In this document: positions 1-5,658 of the stretch, piece after piece | Layout of the letters: each line of letters opens with the position of its first letter | How positions within the stretch are numbered: the stretch's first letter is position 1 | Origin: Christensenella sp. UBA7868 | GTDB lineage: Bacteria; Bacillota; Clostridia; Christensenellales; UBA1242 | DNA length: 9,236 bases | Direction of reading: 5' to 3' | Assembly: GCA_002501285.1 (NCBI GenBank) | Contig: DLSG01000039.1 | Span: forward strand, 2,780 to 12,015 | The notes under the pieces: model-generated | What the model was told of the DNA's origin: nothing | Databases searched by the model: none | Seen by the model: the letters and a program-made list of their open reading frames with translations, nothing else | Position numbers and translations under genes: made by a program

Positions 1-1
1 A

Positions 2-109
2 GATACCGTTAATTATTTATCTTCTTCTAATGTGGATTGGAGTAATGAATTAAAGAATTTATCTAATATTTATATAAAGTTAATTTTCAAAATTTTATTT
101 TCTTTTTAA
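2..109 (+). CDS. Possible 3' end of a CDS entering from the left edge, function unknown
   Basis: One plus-strand frame is open from the window edge to a TAA at 107-109 (35 sense codons). Its first two thirds reads like ordinary protein (for example VDWSNELKNLSNIYIK) and is rich in RNY codons such as GAT, ACC, GTT, AAT and AGT. The last ten codons look like translated AT-rich spacer. If real, it converges on the tmk gene and overlaps its 3' end by 15 bases. A second frame is open from 3 to a TAA at 51-53 and would give a short hydrophobic tail (LLLMWIGVMN), so the choice of frame is uncertain. No ATG exists on the minus strand between the tmk stop and the edge. A 35-codon open stretch can occur by chance at this composition. 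Confidence 0.3.
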   Translation, partial: DTVNYLSSSNVDWSNELKNLSNIYIKLIFKILFSF

Positions 110-760
110 AAGTGAATTTACTTTTTGAACTATTTTTTGGTGAATATCATTTATTGATAAAATACCATTTTCATCATAGCATTTAATAATTTCCCAATTA
201 TTGTTTTTTGCTTGAATTATTCCAAATTCATAACAACGATGCAAATATTCGCTGTCACTTTCATGAATATCTTTTTTTGTGCCCGATTTTAAAATTCCAC
301 GTTCTTCTCTTAATTTATCACTAATTTTAGGGTCTAAATCTAAAAATATTGTTAAATCTTCTTTTGGCAAATTTAGGTTTTTATATTCAAAATCTTCAAG
401 TTTTTTGCAAAAATTTTCTCTTTCAGTTTTATCTAAAATTTTTCCGCCTTGATGAAGAATGTTACTTGAAACATATCTATCCAAAACCAAAACTCCGCCA
501 TTTAACAAATATGACTTATAACTTTCCATAGTAATTAGCCTATCTAACGCAAAAAAAGTGGAAGAGGCAAAAGGTGAAAGCGCATTTAAGCCACCAAAAT
601 CTCCGTTTAAATATTTTTTAACAAAAAATGAACTATCGCTTTCATAATTCGGAAAACTTTGCGTTTTAACATCAAGCCCTCGTGCTTTTAAATATTCTAC
701 TAAAAGTTTTGTTTGAGTTTGCTTGCCGCTTCCGTCAGTGCCTTCTATAACAATTATCAT
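95..760 (-). CDS. tmk: Thymidylate kinase (dTMP kinase), clostridial type
   Basis: Cytoplasmic P-loop kinase that phosphorylates dTMP to dTDP with ATP, an essential step in dTTP supply for DNA synthesis. The 221-aa product opens with the P-loop EGTDGSGKQTQ (residues 6-16, Lys13). SFPNY at 35-39 occupies the family's substrate-binding region, and the DRY motif is at 94-96 (DRYVSSN). The LID region at about 150-175 is Arg/Lys-rich (REERG, then KKDIHESD). The GKQTQ, FPNY and KKDIHE motifs match the clostridial subgroup rather than the Escherichia coli type. Length is normal for the family. The ATG at 760 is preceded by TGGAGAAGAT, placing GGAG five bases upstream, which supports this start. It lies 176 bases downstream of yhbY on the same strand and probably has its own promoter. 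Confidence 0.95.
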   Translation of the reverse strand: MIIVIEGTDGSGKQTQTKLLVEYLKARGLDVKTQSFPNYESDSSFFVKKYLNGDFGGLNALSPFASSTFFALDRLITMESYKSYLLNGGVLVLDRYVSSNILHQGGKILDKTERENFCKKLEDFEYKNLNLPKEDLTIFLDLDPKISDKLREERGILKSGTKKDIHESDSEYLHRCYEFGIIQAKNNNWEIIKCYDENGILSINDIHQKIVQKVNSLLKRK

Positions 761-771
761 ATCTTCTCCAT

Positions 772-800
772 TTTATACAACGCTTTAAAATTAAAGTAAA
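772..800 (-). promoter_or_regulatory. Candidate promoter for tmk
   Basis: On the minus strand a TTTACT -35 box (795-800) and a TATAAA -10 box (772-777) are separated by exactly 17 bases. Initiation at the usual distance would fall about 4-7 bases before the tmk ATG, inside or just beyond the GGAG Shine-Dalgarno. The promoter may therefore be a chance AT-rich match, or the transcript may be almost leaderless. A small palindrome, GTATT-AAC-AATAC (815-827), sits just upstream and could be an operator or chance. Confidence 0.4.
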
Positions 801-936
801 ATTTATAATTTTCAGTATTAACAATACATATCAATTTTTAAATAGAAAATTTTTAATTTATGGCAATTTTTAATTTTTTGATTTATATTAAACTAAAATT
901 ATAACTAAATAAAAAATTGATAATTTAGAACAGCCC

Positions 937-1236
937 CTATGCTTCTTCTAAAATATGTTTAACGCCTTTTTGATTTGAAAATTTATAAATTATTAAAATT
1001 TTTCCGACAACCAAAACAGGGTCAGCTTCTAGCCTTAAACAAATAAAATCCATAACTTCTTTTGCACTTTCCGTTGAATTTTGAAGAATTTTTATCTTCA
1101 TAAGTTCATGTTTAGAAAGATAGTTTTCAACTTCTTTTATAGTGTTTTCGTTTAAGTTTTCTTTTCCAATGTTTAAAACTGGTTTTAAATTTTGAGCCAT
1201 ACTTTTTAGATATGCTCTTTGTTTTGTAGTAATCAT
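937..1236 (-). CDS. yhbY: YhbY-family RNA-binding ribosome assembly factor (CRM domain)
   Basis: A 99-aa protein that is one CRM (CRS1/YhbY) domain. These small proteins bind the large-subunit precursor in the cytoplasm and help ribosome assembly. Family landmarks are in order: TTKQRAYLKSMA (3-14), LKPVLNIGK (17-25), the HELMKIKIL segment (43-51), and a final strand VLVVGKILIIYK. Length matches the family (about 95-100 aa). The usual GxxG RNA-binding loop reads GKEN (24-27), so its second glycine is replaced by Asn. The ATG at 1236 is preceded by AGGAG seven bases upstream. That Shine-Dalgarno overlaps the lepB stop codon, so the gene is probably co-transcribed and translationally coupled with lepB. 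Confidence 0.9.
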   Translation of the reverse strand: MITTKQRAYLKSMAQNLKPVLNIGKENLNENTIKEVENYLSKHELMKIKILQNSTESAKEVMDFICLRLEADPVLVVGKILIIYKFSNQKGVKHILEEA

Positions 1237-1242
1237 ATTTAT

Positions 1243-1247
1243 CTCCT
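1243..1247 (-). promoter_or_regulatory. Shine-Dalgarno of yhbY overlapping the lepB stop
   Basis: The minus strand reads TAGGAGATAAATATG. The TAG ending lepB (1246-1248) supplies the first bases of the AGGAG ribosome-binding site for yhbY, leaving nine bases between the two genes. A ribosome terminating on lepB would sit on this site, which suggests translational coupling. It is the best Shine-Dalgarno in the window and serves an internal operon gene. Confidence 0.75.
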
Positions 1248-1905
1248 ATTTTATATTAAAAATTTGTTTACAAATGCTTAAAAACACATTTTCGTTTGCC
1301 TTTATAATAAAATCTACTTTTGCAATAACCAAATTACTTTTAACTGGCCCATAATAAGAACAATCAAAAGACGCTCCGCGATTATCTCCAAGATAGAAAA
1401 CTTCGCCGTCAGGGACAATTAATTTATCTTCTTCAAAAAGTTCAGGTTTTGATGCTTTTAATCTTACAAAATACTCGTAAGTTGATGCTTTTTTAGTGCT
1501 TTTCACATAACTTTCTTCAAGTTTTTCATCATTCACATAAACATCACCATTAGATTTTATTTCTACACTATCGCCACCAACCGCAATTAAACGCTTTATT
1601 ACATAAATAAAATTTTCAGAATCGTCATTATAAATTTTTTTTGCAACTATTATGTCGCCTTTATGATAAGATTTAATATAGTTTAAAACCACTTTATCTT
1701 GAAGTTCACCCGAAATATAACTTTCGCCGTAATTTAATGTTGGGCTCATACTTTGACCACTTACAGGAGCAATGCTGTAAGCAAGATTAAAATAAAGCAT
1801 TAATACACAACAAGACAAGCAAATAAACACAAAAATACGCGAACAAACAAGTTTTAATTCGTCCGATTTTGTTGGTTTAAGTTGAAAGCGATAATCTTTT
1901 TGCAT
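1246..1905 (-). CDS. lepB: Signal peptidase I (S26 family)
   Basis: Membrane-bound serine/lysine peptidase that removes signal peptides from exported proteins on the outer face of the membrane. Numbered from the ATG at 1905 (219 aa): a basic N-terminus, one transmembrane segment at about 19-44, then SGQSMSPTL with catalytic Ser52. VIKRLIAVGGD follows, with general-base Lys104, and then box E GDNRGASFDCSYYGPV starting at 173. The usual box E reads S-x-D-S-R-x-F/W-G. Here the second Ser is Cys and the Arg is Ser, a departure from consensus, but both catalytic residues are intact. The frame is also open to a TTG at 1923 (six more residues). I prefer the ATG because neither start has a Shine-Dalgarno and a TATAAT lies six bases before the ATG. 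First gene of a unit with yhbY. Confidence 0.93.
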   Translation of the reverse strand: MQKDYRFQLKPTKSDELKLVCSRIFVFICLSCCVLMLYFNLAYSIAPVSGQSMSPTLNYGESYISGELQDKVVLNYIKSYHKGDIIVAKKIYNDDSENFIYVIKRLIAVGGDSVEIKSNGDVYVNDEKLEESYVKSTKKASTYEYFVRLKASKPELFEEDKLIVPDGEVFYLGDNRGASFDCSYYGPVKSNLVIAKVDFIIKANENVFLSICKQIFNIK

Positions 1906-1911
1906 AAATAA

Positions 1912-1940
1912 ATTATATATCAAAATTAAAAAAAAATAAA
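1912..1940 (-). promoter_or_regulatory. Candidate lepB promoter immediately upstream of the start
   Basis: The minus strand has a perfect TATAAT (1912-1917) followed by six bases and the lepB ATG. A weak TTTATT lies at 1935-1940 with a 17-base spacer. A two-base shift gives TGA-TATATA, an extended -10 alternative. Transcription would begin at or next to the ATG, and no Shine-Dalgarno is visible, which is the pattern expected for a leaderless mRNA. The sequence is very AT-rich, so a chance match is possible. Confidence 0.5.
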
Positions 1941-2008
1941 GTAATTAACTATCTTTTTAAAATCAATTACAATTTCAATCTTTTTATTTATTTTTTTATT
2001 TCATTATT

Positions 2009-2037
2009 TTTATTTTTTTTGATTTTCGTGTTATACT
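2009..2037 (+). promoter_or_regulatory. Candidate extended -10 promoter for the PAP2 gene
   Basis: TGT-TATACT (2029-2037) is an extended -10 element ending six bases before the ATG at 2044. A weak TTTATT lies 17 bases upstream (2009-2014). There is no G-rich Shine-Dalgarno between this element and the start codon. Initiation at the normal distance would place the 5' end of the mRNA at the ATG. Confidence 0.55.
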
Positions 2038-2043
2038 AAAAAT

Positions 2044-2724
2044 ATGCAAAACATAAGTAGAAAGAAAAATTTAATAATTTTTTATAGCATTAGTCAAGTT
2101 TTATTAATAACCCTAGCTTTATTTTTGCTAATTTCAGTTTGTTTAAACGCATCATATATTTCAATAATTGACAACTTTATGTTTTCAGTTTTTGGAAAAA
2201 TAAGATGCAAAGCCATAAATAACATATTTTTATTTATAACTTATTTAGGTGAAACTGAAACTATAATTTTGATTTTAATATTAGCCTTATTTTTTAAAAA
2301 TAGAAAAAATTTATTACCGCTTTATTATTTAACAATTATAAGTGTATTTTTAAATTATTGCATAAAAAACTTTGTTTGCCGAATCCGCCCAAGCGGGCAA
2401 TTTGTAACAAATTTGATTATAAACTATCCTTTTCCAAGTTCATATTCTTTCCCAAGTGGTCACTCGCAAACCCCGCTTGTAGTCTATTTTATTTTGACTT
2501 ATCTTCTTTTAAAAAATTATAACGGGACTCATAGAAAATTATATTTATCTTTAAGCCTAGTACTTCCAGTTTTAATTATGATTTCCCGAATCGTTTTGGG
2601 CGTACACTTTTTTTCCGATGTATTAATGGGCGCTACTCTTGGAGCAATTATATTTTCTAACTTTGTCTTTTTCGACAAACTAAATATGTTAAACAACCCC
2701 AAAACTCAAGAAAATGTAATTTAA
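2044..2724 (+). CDS. PAP2-family membrane phosphatase
   Basis: A 226-aa integral membrane protein with the complete PAP2 (type 2 phosphatidic acid phosphatase) signature. Motif 1 K-x6-RP is at 108-116 (KNFVCRIRP), motif 2 PSGH at 137-140, and motif 3 SR-x5-H-x3-D at 181-192. His140, His188 and Asp192 are the expected catalytic residues. About six hydrophobic segments are visible (roughly 12-35, 57-68, 72-84, 91-107, 144-157, 168-207 in parts). Family members dephosphorylate lipid phosphates or undecaprenyl pyrophosphate at the membrane. The substrate here cannot be read from sequence, though a bacitracin-resistance-type undecaprenyl pyrophosphatase is a reasonable guess. It is monocistronic, divergent from lepB, and followed by terminator hairpins. 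The ATG is chosen because of the promoter just upstream. Confidence 0.9.
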   Translation: MQNISRKKNLIIFYSISQVLLITLALFLLISVCLNASYISIIDNFMFSVFGKIRCKAINNIFLFITYLGETETIILILILALFFKNRKNLLPLYYLTIISVFLNYCIKNFVCRIRPSGQFVTNLIINYPFPSSYSFPSGHSQTPLVVYFILTYLLLKNYNGTHRKLYLSLSLVLPVLIMISRIVLGVHFFSDVLMGATLGAIIFSNFVFFDKLNMLNNPKTQENVI

Positions 2725-2769
2725 TTGAGTTAATTAATTTACAAAATTAGTCTTTTTATAAAAAGGTTT

Positions 2770-2798
2770 TTATCTTTAACAATAATAAAGATAATTTT
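2770..2798 (+). terminator. Possible intrinsic terminator after the PAP2 gene
   Basis: TTATCTTTA (2770-2778) pairs perfectly with TAAAGATAA (2786-2794) around a seven-base loop, followed by TTTTATCATTTT. The stem has one G-C pair, so it is weak alone. A self-complementary CTTTTTATAAAAAG lies just upstream (2752-2765). The stronger hairpin at 2890-2928 may be the main stop. Confidence 0.4.
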
Positions 2799-2889
2799 AT
2801 CATTTTAAATTTTAGCAAAACCTTGCAAATAATTAAATATTAACCAAAAAGTGATGATAAAATAAAAAATTTAACCAAACTATGTATAT

Positions 2890-2928
2890 AAAAAAATAGA
2901 AAAACAATTTGTTTTCCTATTTTTTTTT
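2890..2928. terminator. Bidirectional terminator between the PAP2 gene and the 61-aa gene
   Basis: A hairpin pairs 2890-2905 with 2911-2926 around a five-base loop, with one mismatch (2900/2916). It is flanked by an A-run on one side and a run of nine T on the other (2920-2928). Both strands therefore read stem plus U-tract. On the minus strand the stem includes the stop codon (2917-2919) and the terminal Lys codons of the 61-aa protein, so the terminator overlaps coding sequence. Two convergent genes share it. Confidence 0.75.
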
Positions 2929-3102
2929 GCATTTATCATAAACATAAAATTGTGCACAATACGCCGAAATATTATTAGCAACCGAATTTAAAATATTTTT
3001 AATAACCGCAAGTTCTTCAATATCAAATTTGTCAGTTAAAATTAAACTTATACTTGCCGAAAGTTTTATAATATTCTCTGGCGGTATTTTTTTGAAATCC
3101 AT
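2917..3102 (-). CDS. Small hypothetical protein, 61 aa
   Basis: I do not recognise this protein with confidence. It has a Pro break (KIPPENI, 5-11), then two probable amphipathic helices (about 10-23 and 27-52) joined by LTDKFDIEELAVIKN. The tail is basic with Cys48 and Cys57 (DKCKKK). There is no signal peptide or clear membrane segment. The acidic 'EEL' joint between two helices recalls small DUF6774-like clostridial proteins, but that is a weak impression. Coding is supported by balanced amino-acid use, an isolated ATG at 3102 with a TATAAT upstream, and a hairpin terminator placed exactly at its stop. No Shine-Dalgarno is visible. Confidence 0.6.
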   Translation of the reverse strand: MDFKKIPPENIIKLSASISLILTDKFDIEELAVIKNILNSVANNISAYCAQFYVYDKCKKK

Positions 3103-3120
3103 ATTTATATTTATGAAAAT

Positions 3121-3126
3121 ATTATA
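3121..3126 (-). promoter_or_regulatory. Possible -10 box for the 61-aa gene
   Basis: A perfect TATAAT on the minus strand lies 18 bases before the ATG at 3102. It would give a leader of about 11-12 bases with no Shine-Dalgarno. I find no convincing -35 box, so this could be an AT-rich coincidence. Confidence 0.3.
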
Positions 3127-3161
3127 AAATTTGATATTTATTTTTGATTTTTAAATATGAA

Positions 3162-3191
3162 ATAAATTTTTTCAATAAAAATAAAATTTAT
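3162..3191 (-). repeat. Inverted repeat, possible terminator of the YwaF-like gene
   Basis: ATAAATTTT (3162-3170) pairs with AAAATTTAT (3183-3191) around a 12-base loop. It lies about 50 bases beyond the stop of the YwaF-like gene and could end its transcript. All pairs are A-T and no uninterrupted T-tract follows on the minus strand. A smaller GTTAA/TTAAC repeat (3220-3235) is closer to the stop. Neither is a strong terminator. Confidence 0.25.
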
Positions 3192-3241
3192 CATGAATTT
3201 CTTATTTTTAAATTAACCTGTTAAAAACTATTAACTATGAA

Positions 3242-4666
3242 TTATTTTGTTTTTTTTTGTTGAATTTTGTTTAATATAAAATAGATAAATTTCAGCATCA
3301 AATAAACAAGGAGCATTGCACAAACAAAAACTATAAAAATTAAAGGCTGAATAACAGGATAAAAAATAATATAATTTCCAACTTTCCAAGTTATATCAAA
3401 CAATGGACCAACGCCTTTTATTACACTTGTCGCAACATTTTTATCAAACATAAATAAATAATTTGCTTTAAAAAAGTCGTTTGAAGTTTTTAAGGCTATT
3501 GCATTAAAAGTCGTCCCCAATAACAAAACTATACCAAAATAAACTGAAAACCCAATCAAACAATCTTTTAAAGCATATTTATCTACAGGTTTAAACAATT
3601 TAAAACATAAAGCCAAAATTGGAATAACCAATATATTTGTATGCTCTAAAATAAAATGCATATTATAAAGTTGAAATAAACCATTATTCTCTAAATCTGG
3701 AACCATCAGTGCAAAAATCGCACCTGTCAAATTTACAATAAAAGTAAAATTAAACAATTTTTGATTTTTAAATATTAATGATGCTAAAATTAAATATGCT
3801 CCAATATTGCAAAGTTGAAAAGGAAATCTTTTTGCGTTTATAATTATAGCACTAAACATTTGATTATATTGAATAAATAAACACAAACTTAATATTATGC
3901 AAACTATCCGTTTAGTATCTTGTGATTTATTCCTAAAAATAAAATAAAGCGAAACAATTAAAATAACAACCATTACAAACCATAAAATATGTGGTATGCT
4001 CCATGCCGAAAAAATTATTTCACTATGTCCAAACAAATGTTGTGGTACAAAAATAGGAATACAAGAAAAAGTAATTGCTAAAAACGACAAACTTGTGGTT
4101 AAAACATCTTTTTTTGAAATCTTAATTTGTTTAAAATCTTCACAAAGCATAACAACCCCAAATAAAAGTTGAATTACCCAAATTAAACCAAACCAAAAAC
4201 TTCTAAAAACAGGGTTAATTAAAAAGTTCTTAAAGCCATCGCTTAAAATCGAAATAGAATTTAATCCCCTTCCCGCAGTGCTTGTTGCATATTCTAAATA
4301 ACTTGAAAAGACCGCCAAATTTAAGATTGTTGTCAGTATGCACGAAATTACAGCAATGTTTTTTATTGTTTTGTTTTCAAAAAATATTGAAATCGGCATA
4401 GTTATAAATGGAACAAAACTTAACCATCTAATTAAGGCAAACCAAACATTTCTGTTTGCAAGTTCTTCCTTTGAATAACATAAACTAAAAGCATCTGGAA
4501 GTAAAATAGAAACAAAAATCAATCCGCAATAAACGATTGAAATAATTTTTAAAATTTTTGTTATTATAGTTTTAAATTTTTCATTTTCCTTAAATATGCA
4601 AAATTTAAGCACAAGATATGTTGTAAAGATTAATAAAAATGAAAGCGAAAAAAATAAATAAAACAT
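3242..4666 (-). CDS. YwaF/TMEM164-like integral membrane protein with an internal duplication
   Basis: A 474-aa protein with about 13 membrane segments (near 2-23, 35-56, 83-96, 101-124, 154-174, 188-206, 224-244, 254-276, 281-299, 304-325, 336-358, 369-392, 430-465). The second half resembles the YwaF (TIGR02206) family: FPFQLCNIGAYL at 281-292, a VPDL turn at 322-325 and HFILEHTNIL at 337-346. Single-unit members are about half this length. The first half repeats the same order of helices and loops, so the gene looks like a tandem duplication. The biochemical role of the family is not established in bacteria. The frame is open back to a TTG at 4717, but I choose the ATG at 4666. It has GGGGAG four bases upstream, and the promoter at 4689-4717 covers the extra codons. 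Confidence 0.8.
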   Translation of the reverse strand: MFYLFFSLSFLLIFTTYLVLKFCIFKENEKFKTIITKILKIISIVYCGLIFVSILLPDAFSLCYSKEELANRNVWFALIRWLSFVPFITMPISIFFENKTIKNIAVISCILTTILNLAVFSSYLEYATSTAGRGLNSISILSDGFKNFLINPVFRSFWFGLIWVIQLLFGVVMLCEDFKQIKISKKDVLTTSLSFLAITFSCIPIFVPQHLFGHSEIIFSAWSIPHILWFVMVVILIVSLYFIFRNKSQDTKRIVCIILSLCLFIQYNQMFSAIIINAKRFPFQLCNIGAYLILASLIFKNQKLFNFTFIVNLTGAIFALMVPDLENNGLFQLYNMHFILEHTNILVIPILALCFKLFKPVDKYALKDCLIGFSVYFGIVLLLGTTFNAIALKTSNDFFKANYLFMFDKNVATSVIKGVGPLFDITWKVGNYIIFYPVIQPLIFIVFVCAMLLVYLMLKFIYFILNKIQQKKTK

Positions 4667-4688
4667 AATTCTCCCCATCTTTTTTTTA

Positions 4689-4717
4689 ATTTTAGCATAA
4701 AAACTTTTCTTTAACAA
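4689..4717 (-). promoter_or_regulatory. Promoter of the YwaF-like gene
   Basis: On the minus strand a TTGTTA -35 box (4712-4717), a 17-base spacer ending in TGC, and a TAAAAT -10 box (4689-4694) form a good sigma-A-type extended -10 promoter. Initiation near 4682 would give a leader of about 15 bases carrying the GGGGAG Shine-Dalgarno (4671-4676). This argues that translation starts at 4666 and not at the upstream TTG. Confidence 0.65.
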
Positions 4718-4817
4718 ACATTTTTTAATTTTTTATTAGTCGCACAAATCATCTGTAGTTTTAACTTCATATTTTTAATTTATTAATTTTTTTTACAACT
4801 TTACAAGCATTAAAATT

Positions 4818-4840
4818 TATGATTTTAAATAAGATATAAT
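4818..4840 (+). promoter_or_regulatory. Candidate -10 elements upstream of the lipoprotein gene
   Basis: TATGAT (4818-4823) and a perfect TATAAT (4835-4840) lie just before the ATG at 4841. No -35 box sits at standard spacing. TTTACA occurs at 4792-4797 and 4800-4805, but at 20 and 12 bases from TATGAT. The TATAAT abuts the ATG, so initiation there would fall inside the annotated gene and favour the in-frame TTG at 4850. TATGAT would leave a leader of about ten bases without a Shine-Dalgarno. Confidence 0.35.
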
Positions 4841-5548
4841 ATGAAAATTTTGAAAAAATTTTTTTTGTTAGTATTTATTTGTCCATTATTTTTATTTGGG
4901 TGCAATAACGCCAATTTAAAAGCAATTGTAAACGAAAAATTAAGTGAAGTTCGATTTAATTTATTTTCAGCCAGTAGCGATGAAATAAATATTAAATTTA
5001 CAAGCGGATTTCGAGAAGACCCTTATATTTTGAACGGAAAAAGTGAAAATAAAAAAGAATTTGGTGTAATTACTGTAAAATTTTTGAAAAACTTACCAAA
5101 CACTAACGCAAGCCCGAATTTTGTAATAACCATTGAAGATATGGATTTTGATGGAGTATTTGAATTAAATCCGTTTGACCAAACTTATGTTCAAGACATT
5201 GAAACCTTTGTTCTTGACGATAGCAATGTTACAATTAAAATTATGTTTGGAGAGTTAAACTTTGAAACAAGTTTAAAAAATGTTTCAAAAGAATTTTCTA
5301 TAAATCATAAAGATGCGTTAAATATTTTTATAAAAGAATTTGAAAAAGATATAAATCTTCTTTTAAAAAACGGAAAAGATTTTGAAGTTTATGTAAAAAT
5401 TATTTCAGACCCTAATTTTAGTTTGGATAAAAACTATTTTTATGTTTGTTTAATTTCAAATAGTGGAATAAGTTTTTCATTGATTATAGATCCATTAAGC
5501 GGTCAAATACTTGCAAAAAATGAAAGTCAAAATCAATTAATATTGTAA
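4841..5548 (+). CDS. Predicted lipoprotein of unknown function
   Basis: A 235-aa secreted protein with a lipoprotein signal: Lys-rich start, hydrophobic run to about residue 19, and a lipobox LFGC with Cys21 as the lipidation site. Phe at -2 is slightly unusual. The mature part is an acidic, beta-rich domain (about 30-150). It is followed by a segment (about 155-230) with a helix, a YFYVCLISNSG strand and IIDPLSGQILAKNE. That ending resembles a PepSY-type repeat (Asp-x-x-x-Gly-x-Ile), which is an inference from pattern only. I do not recognise the N-terminal domain. The protein should sit on the outer face of the cell membrane. It is divergent from the YwaF-like gene and upstream of prfB, which has its own promoter. 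The ATG could be replaced by TTG at 4850 with the signal intact. Confidence 0.8.
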   Translation: MKILKKFFLLVFICPLFLFGCNNANLKAIVNEKLSEVRFNLFSASSDEINIKFTSGFREDPYILNGKSENKKEFGVITVKFLKNLPNTNASPNFVITIEDMDFDGVFELNPFDQTYVQDIETFVLDDSNVTIKIMFGELNFETSLKNVSKEFSINHKDALNIFIKEFEKDINLLLKNGKDFEVYVKIISDPNFSLDKNYFYVCLISNSGISFSLIIDPLSGQILAKNESQNQLIL

Positions 5549-5562
5549 AAAAACAAAAAATT

Positions 5563-5594
5563 ATTTAATTTTTAGTAAAAATCAATTAAATTTT
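5563..5594 (+). terminator. Possible weak terminator after the lipoprotein gene
   Basis: ATTTAATT (5563-5570) pairs with AATTAAAT (5584-5591). An inner TTT/AAA can also pair, and three more T follow. The stem is entirely A-T, so termination efficiency is doubtful and read-through into prfB is possible. Confidence 0.3.
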
Positions 5595-5604
5595 AACAAC
5601 ATTC

Positions 5605-5633
5605 TTTTTATTTTAGTTTTAATATGCTATAAT
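5605..5633 (+). promoter_or_regulatory. Promoter of prfB
   Basis: TGC-TATAAT (5625-5633) is a consensus extended -10 element. TTTTTA at 5605-5610 is a weak -35 at a 17-base distance. Initiation near 5640 gives a leader of about 19 bases with a GAGAG Shine-Dalgarno (5648-5652) six bases before the prfB ATG. Confidence 0.65.
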
Positions 5634-5658
5634 AAATTGAAATAAAAGAGAGAAATTT

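Noticed and set aside
349..531. 60-codon plus-strand open frame inside tmk
   Set aside because: It is antisense to well-conserved thymidylate kinase sequence and has no Shine-Dalgarno or recognisable protein features.
848..876. Direct repeat AATTTTTAATTT (848-859 and 865-876)
   Set aside because: It consists only of A/T in a very AT-rich spacer, with two copies and no further structure. Chance is sufficient.
1981..2020. T-rich tract between lepB and the PAP2 gene
   Set aside because: Low-complexity sequence typical of AT-rich spacers. No repeat unit, hairpin or RNA-like structure could be found in it.
4667..4717. N-terminal extension of the YwaF-like protein from the TTG at 4717
   Set aside because: A good promoter covers these codons, and an ATG with GGGGAG at 4666 starts directly before the first membrane segment.
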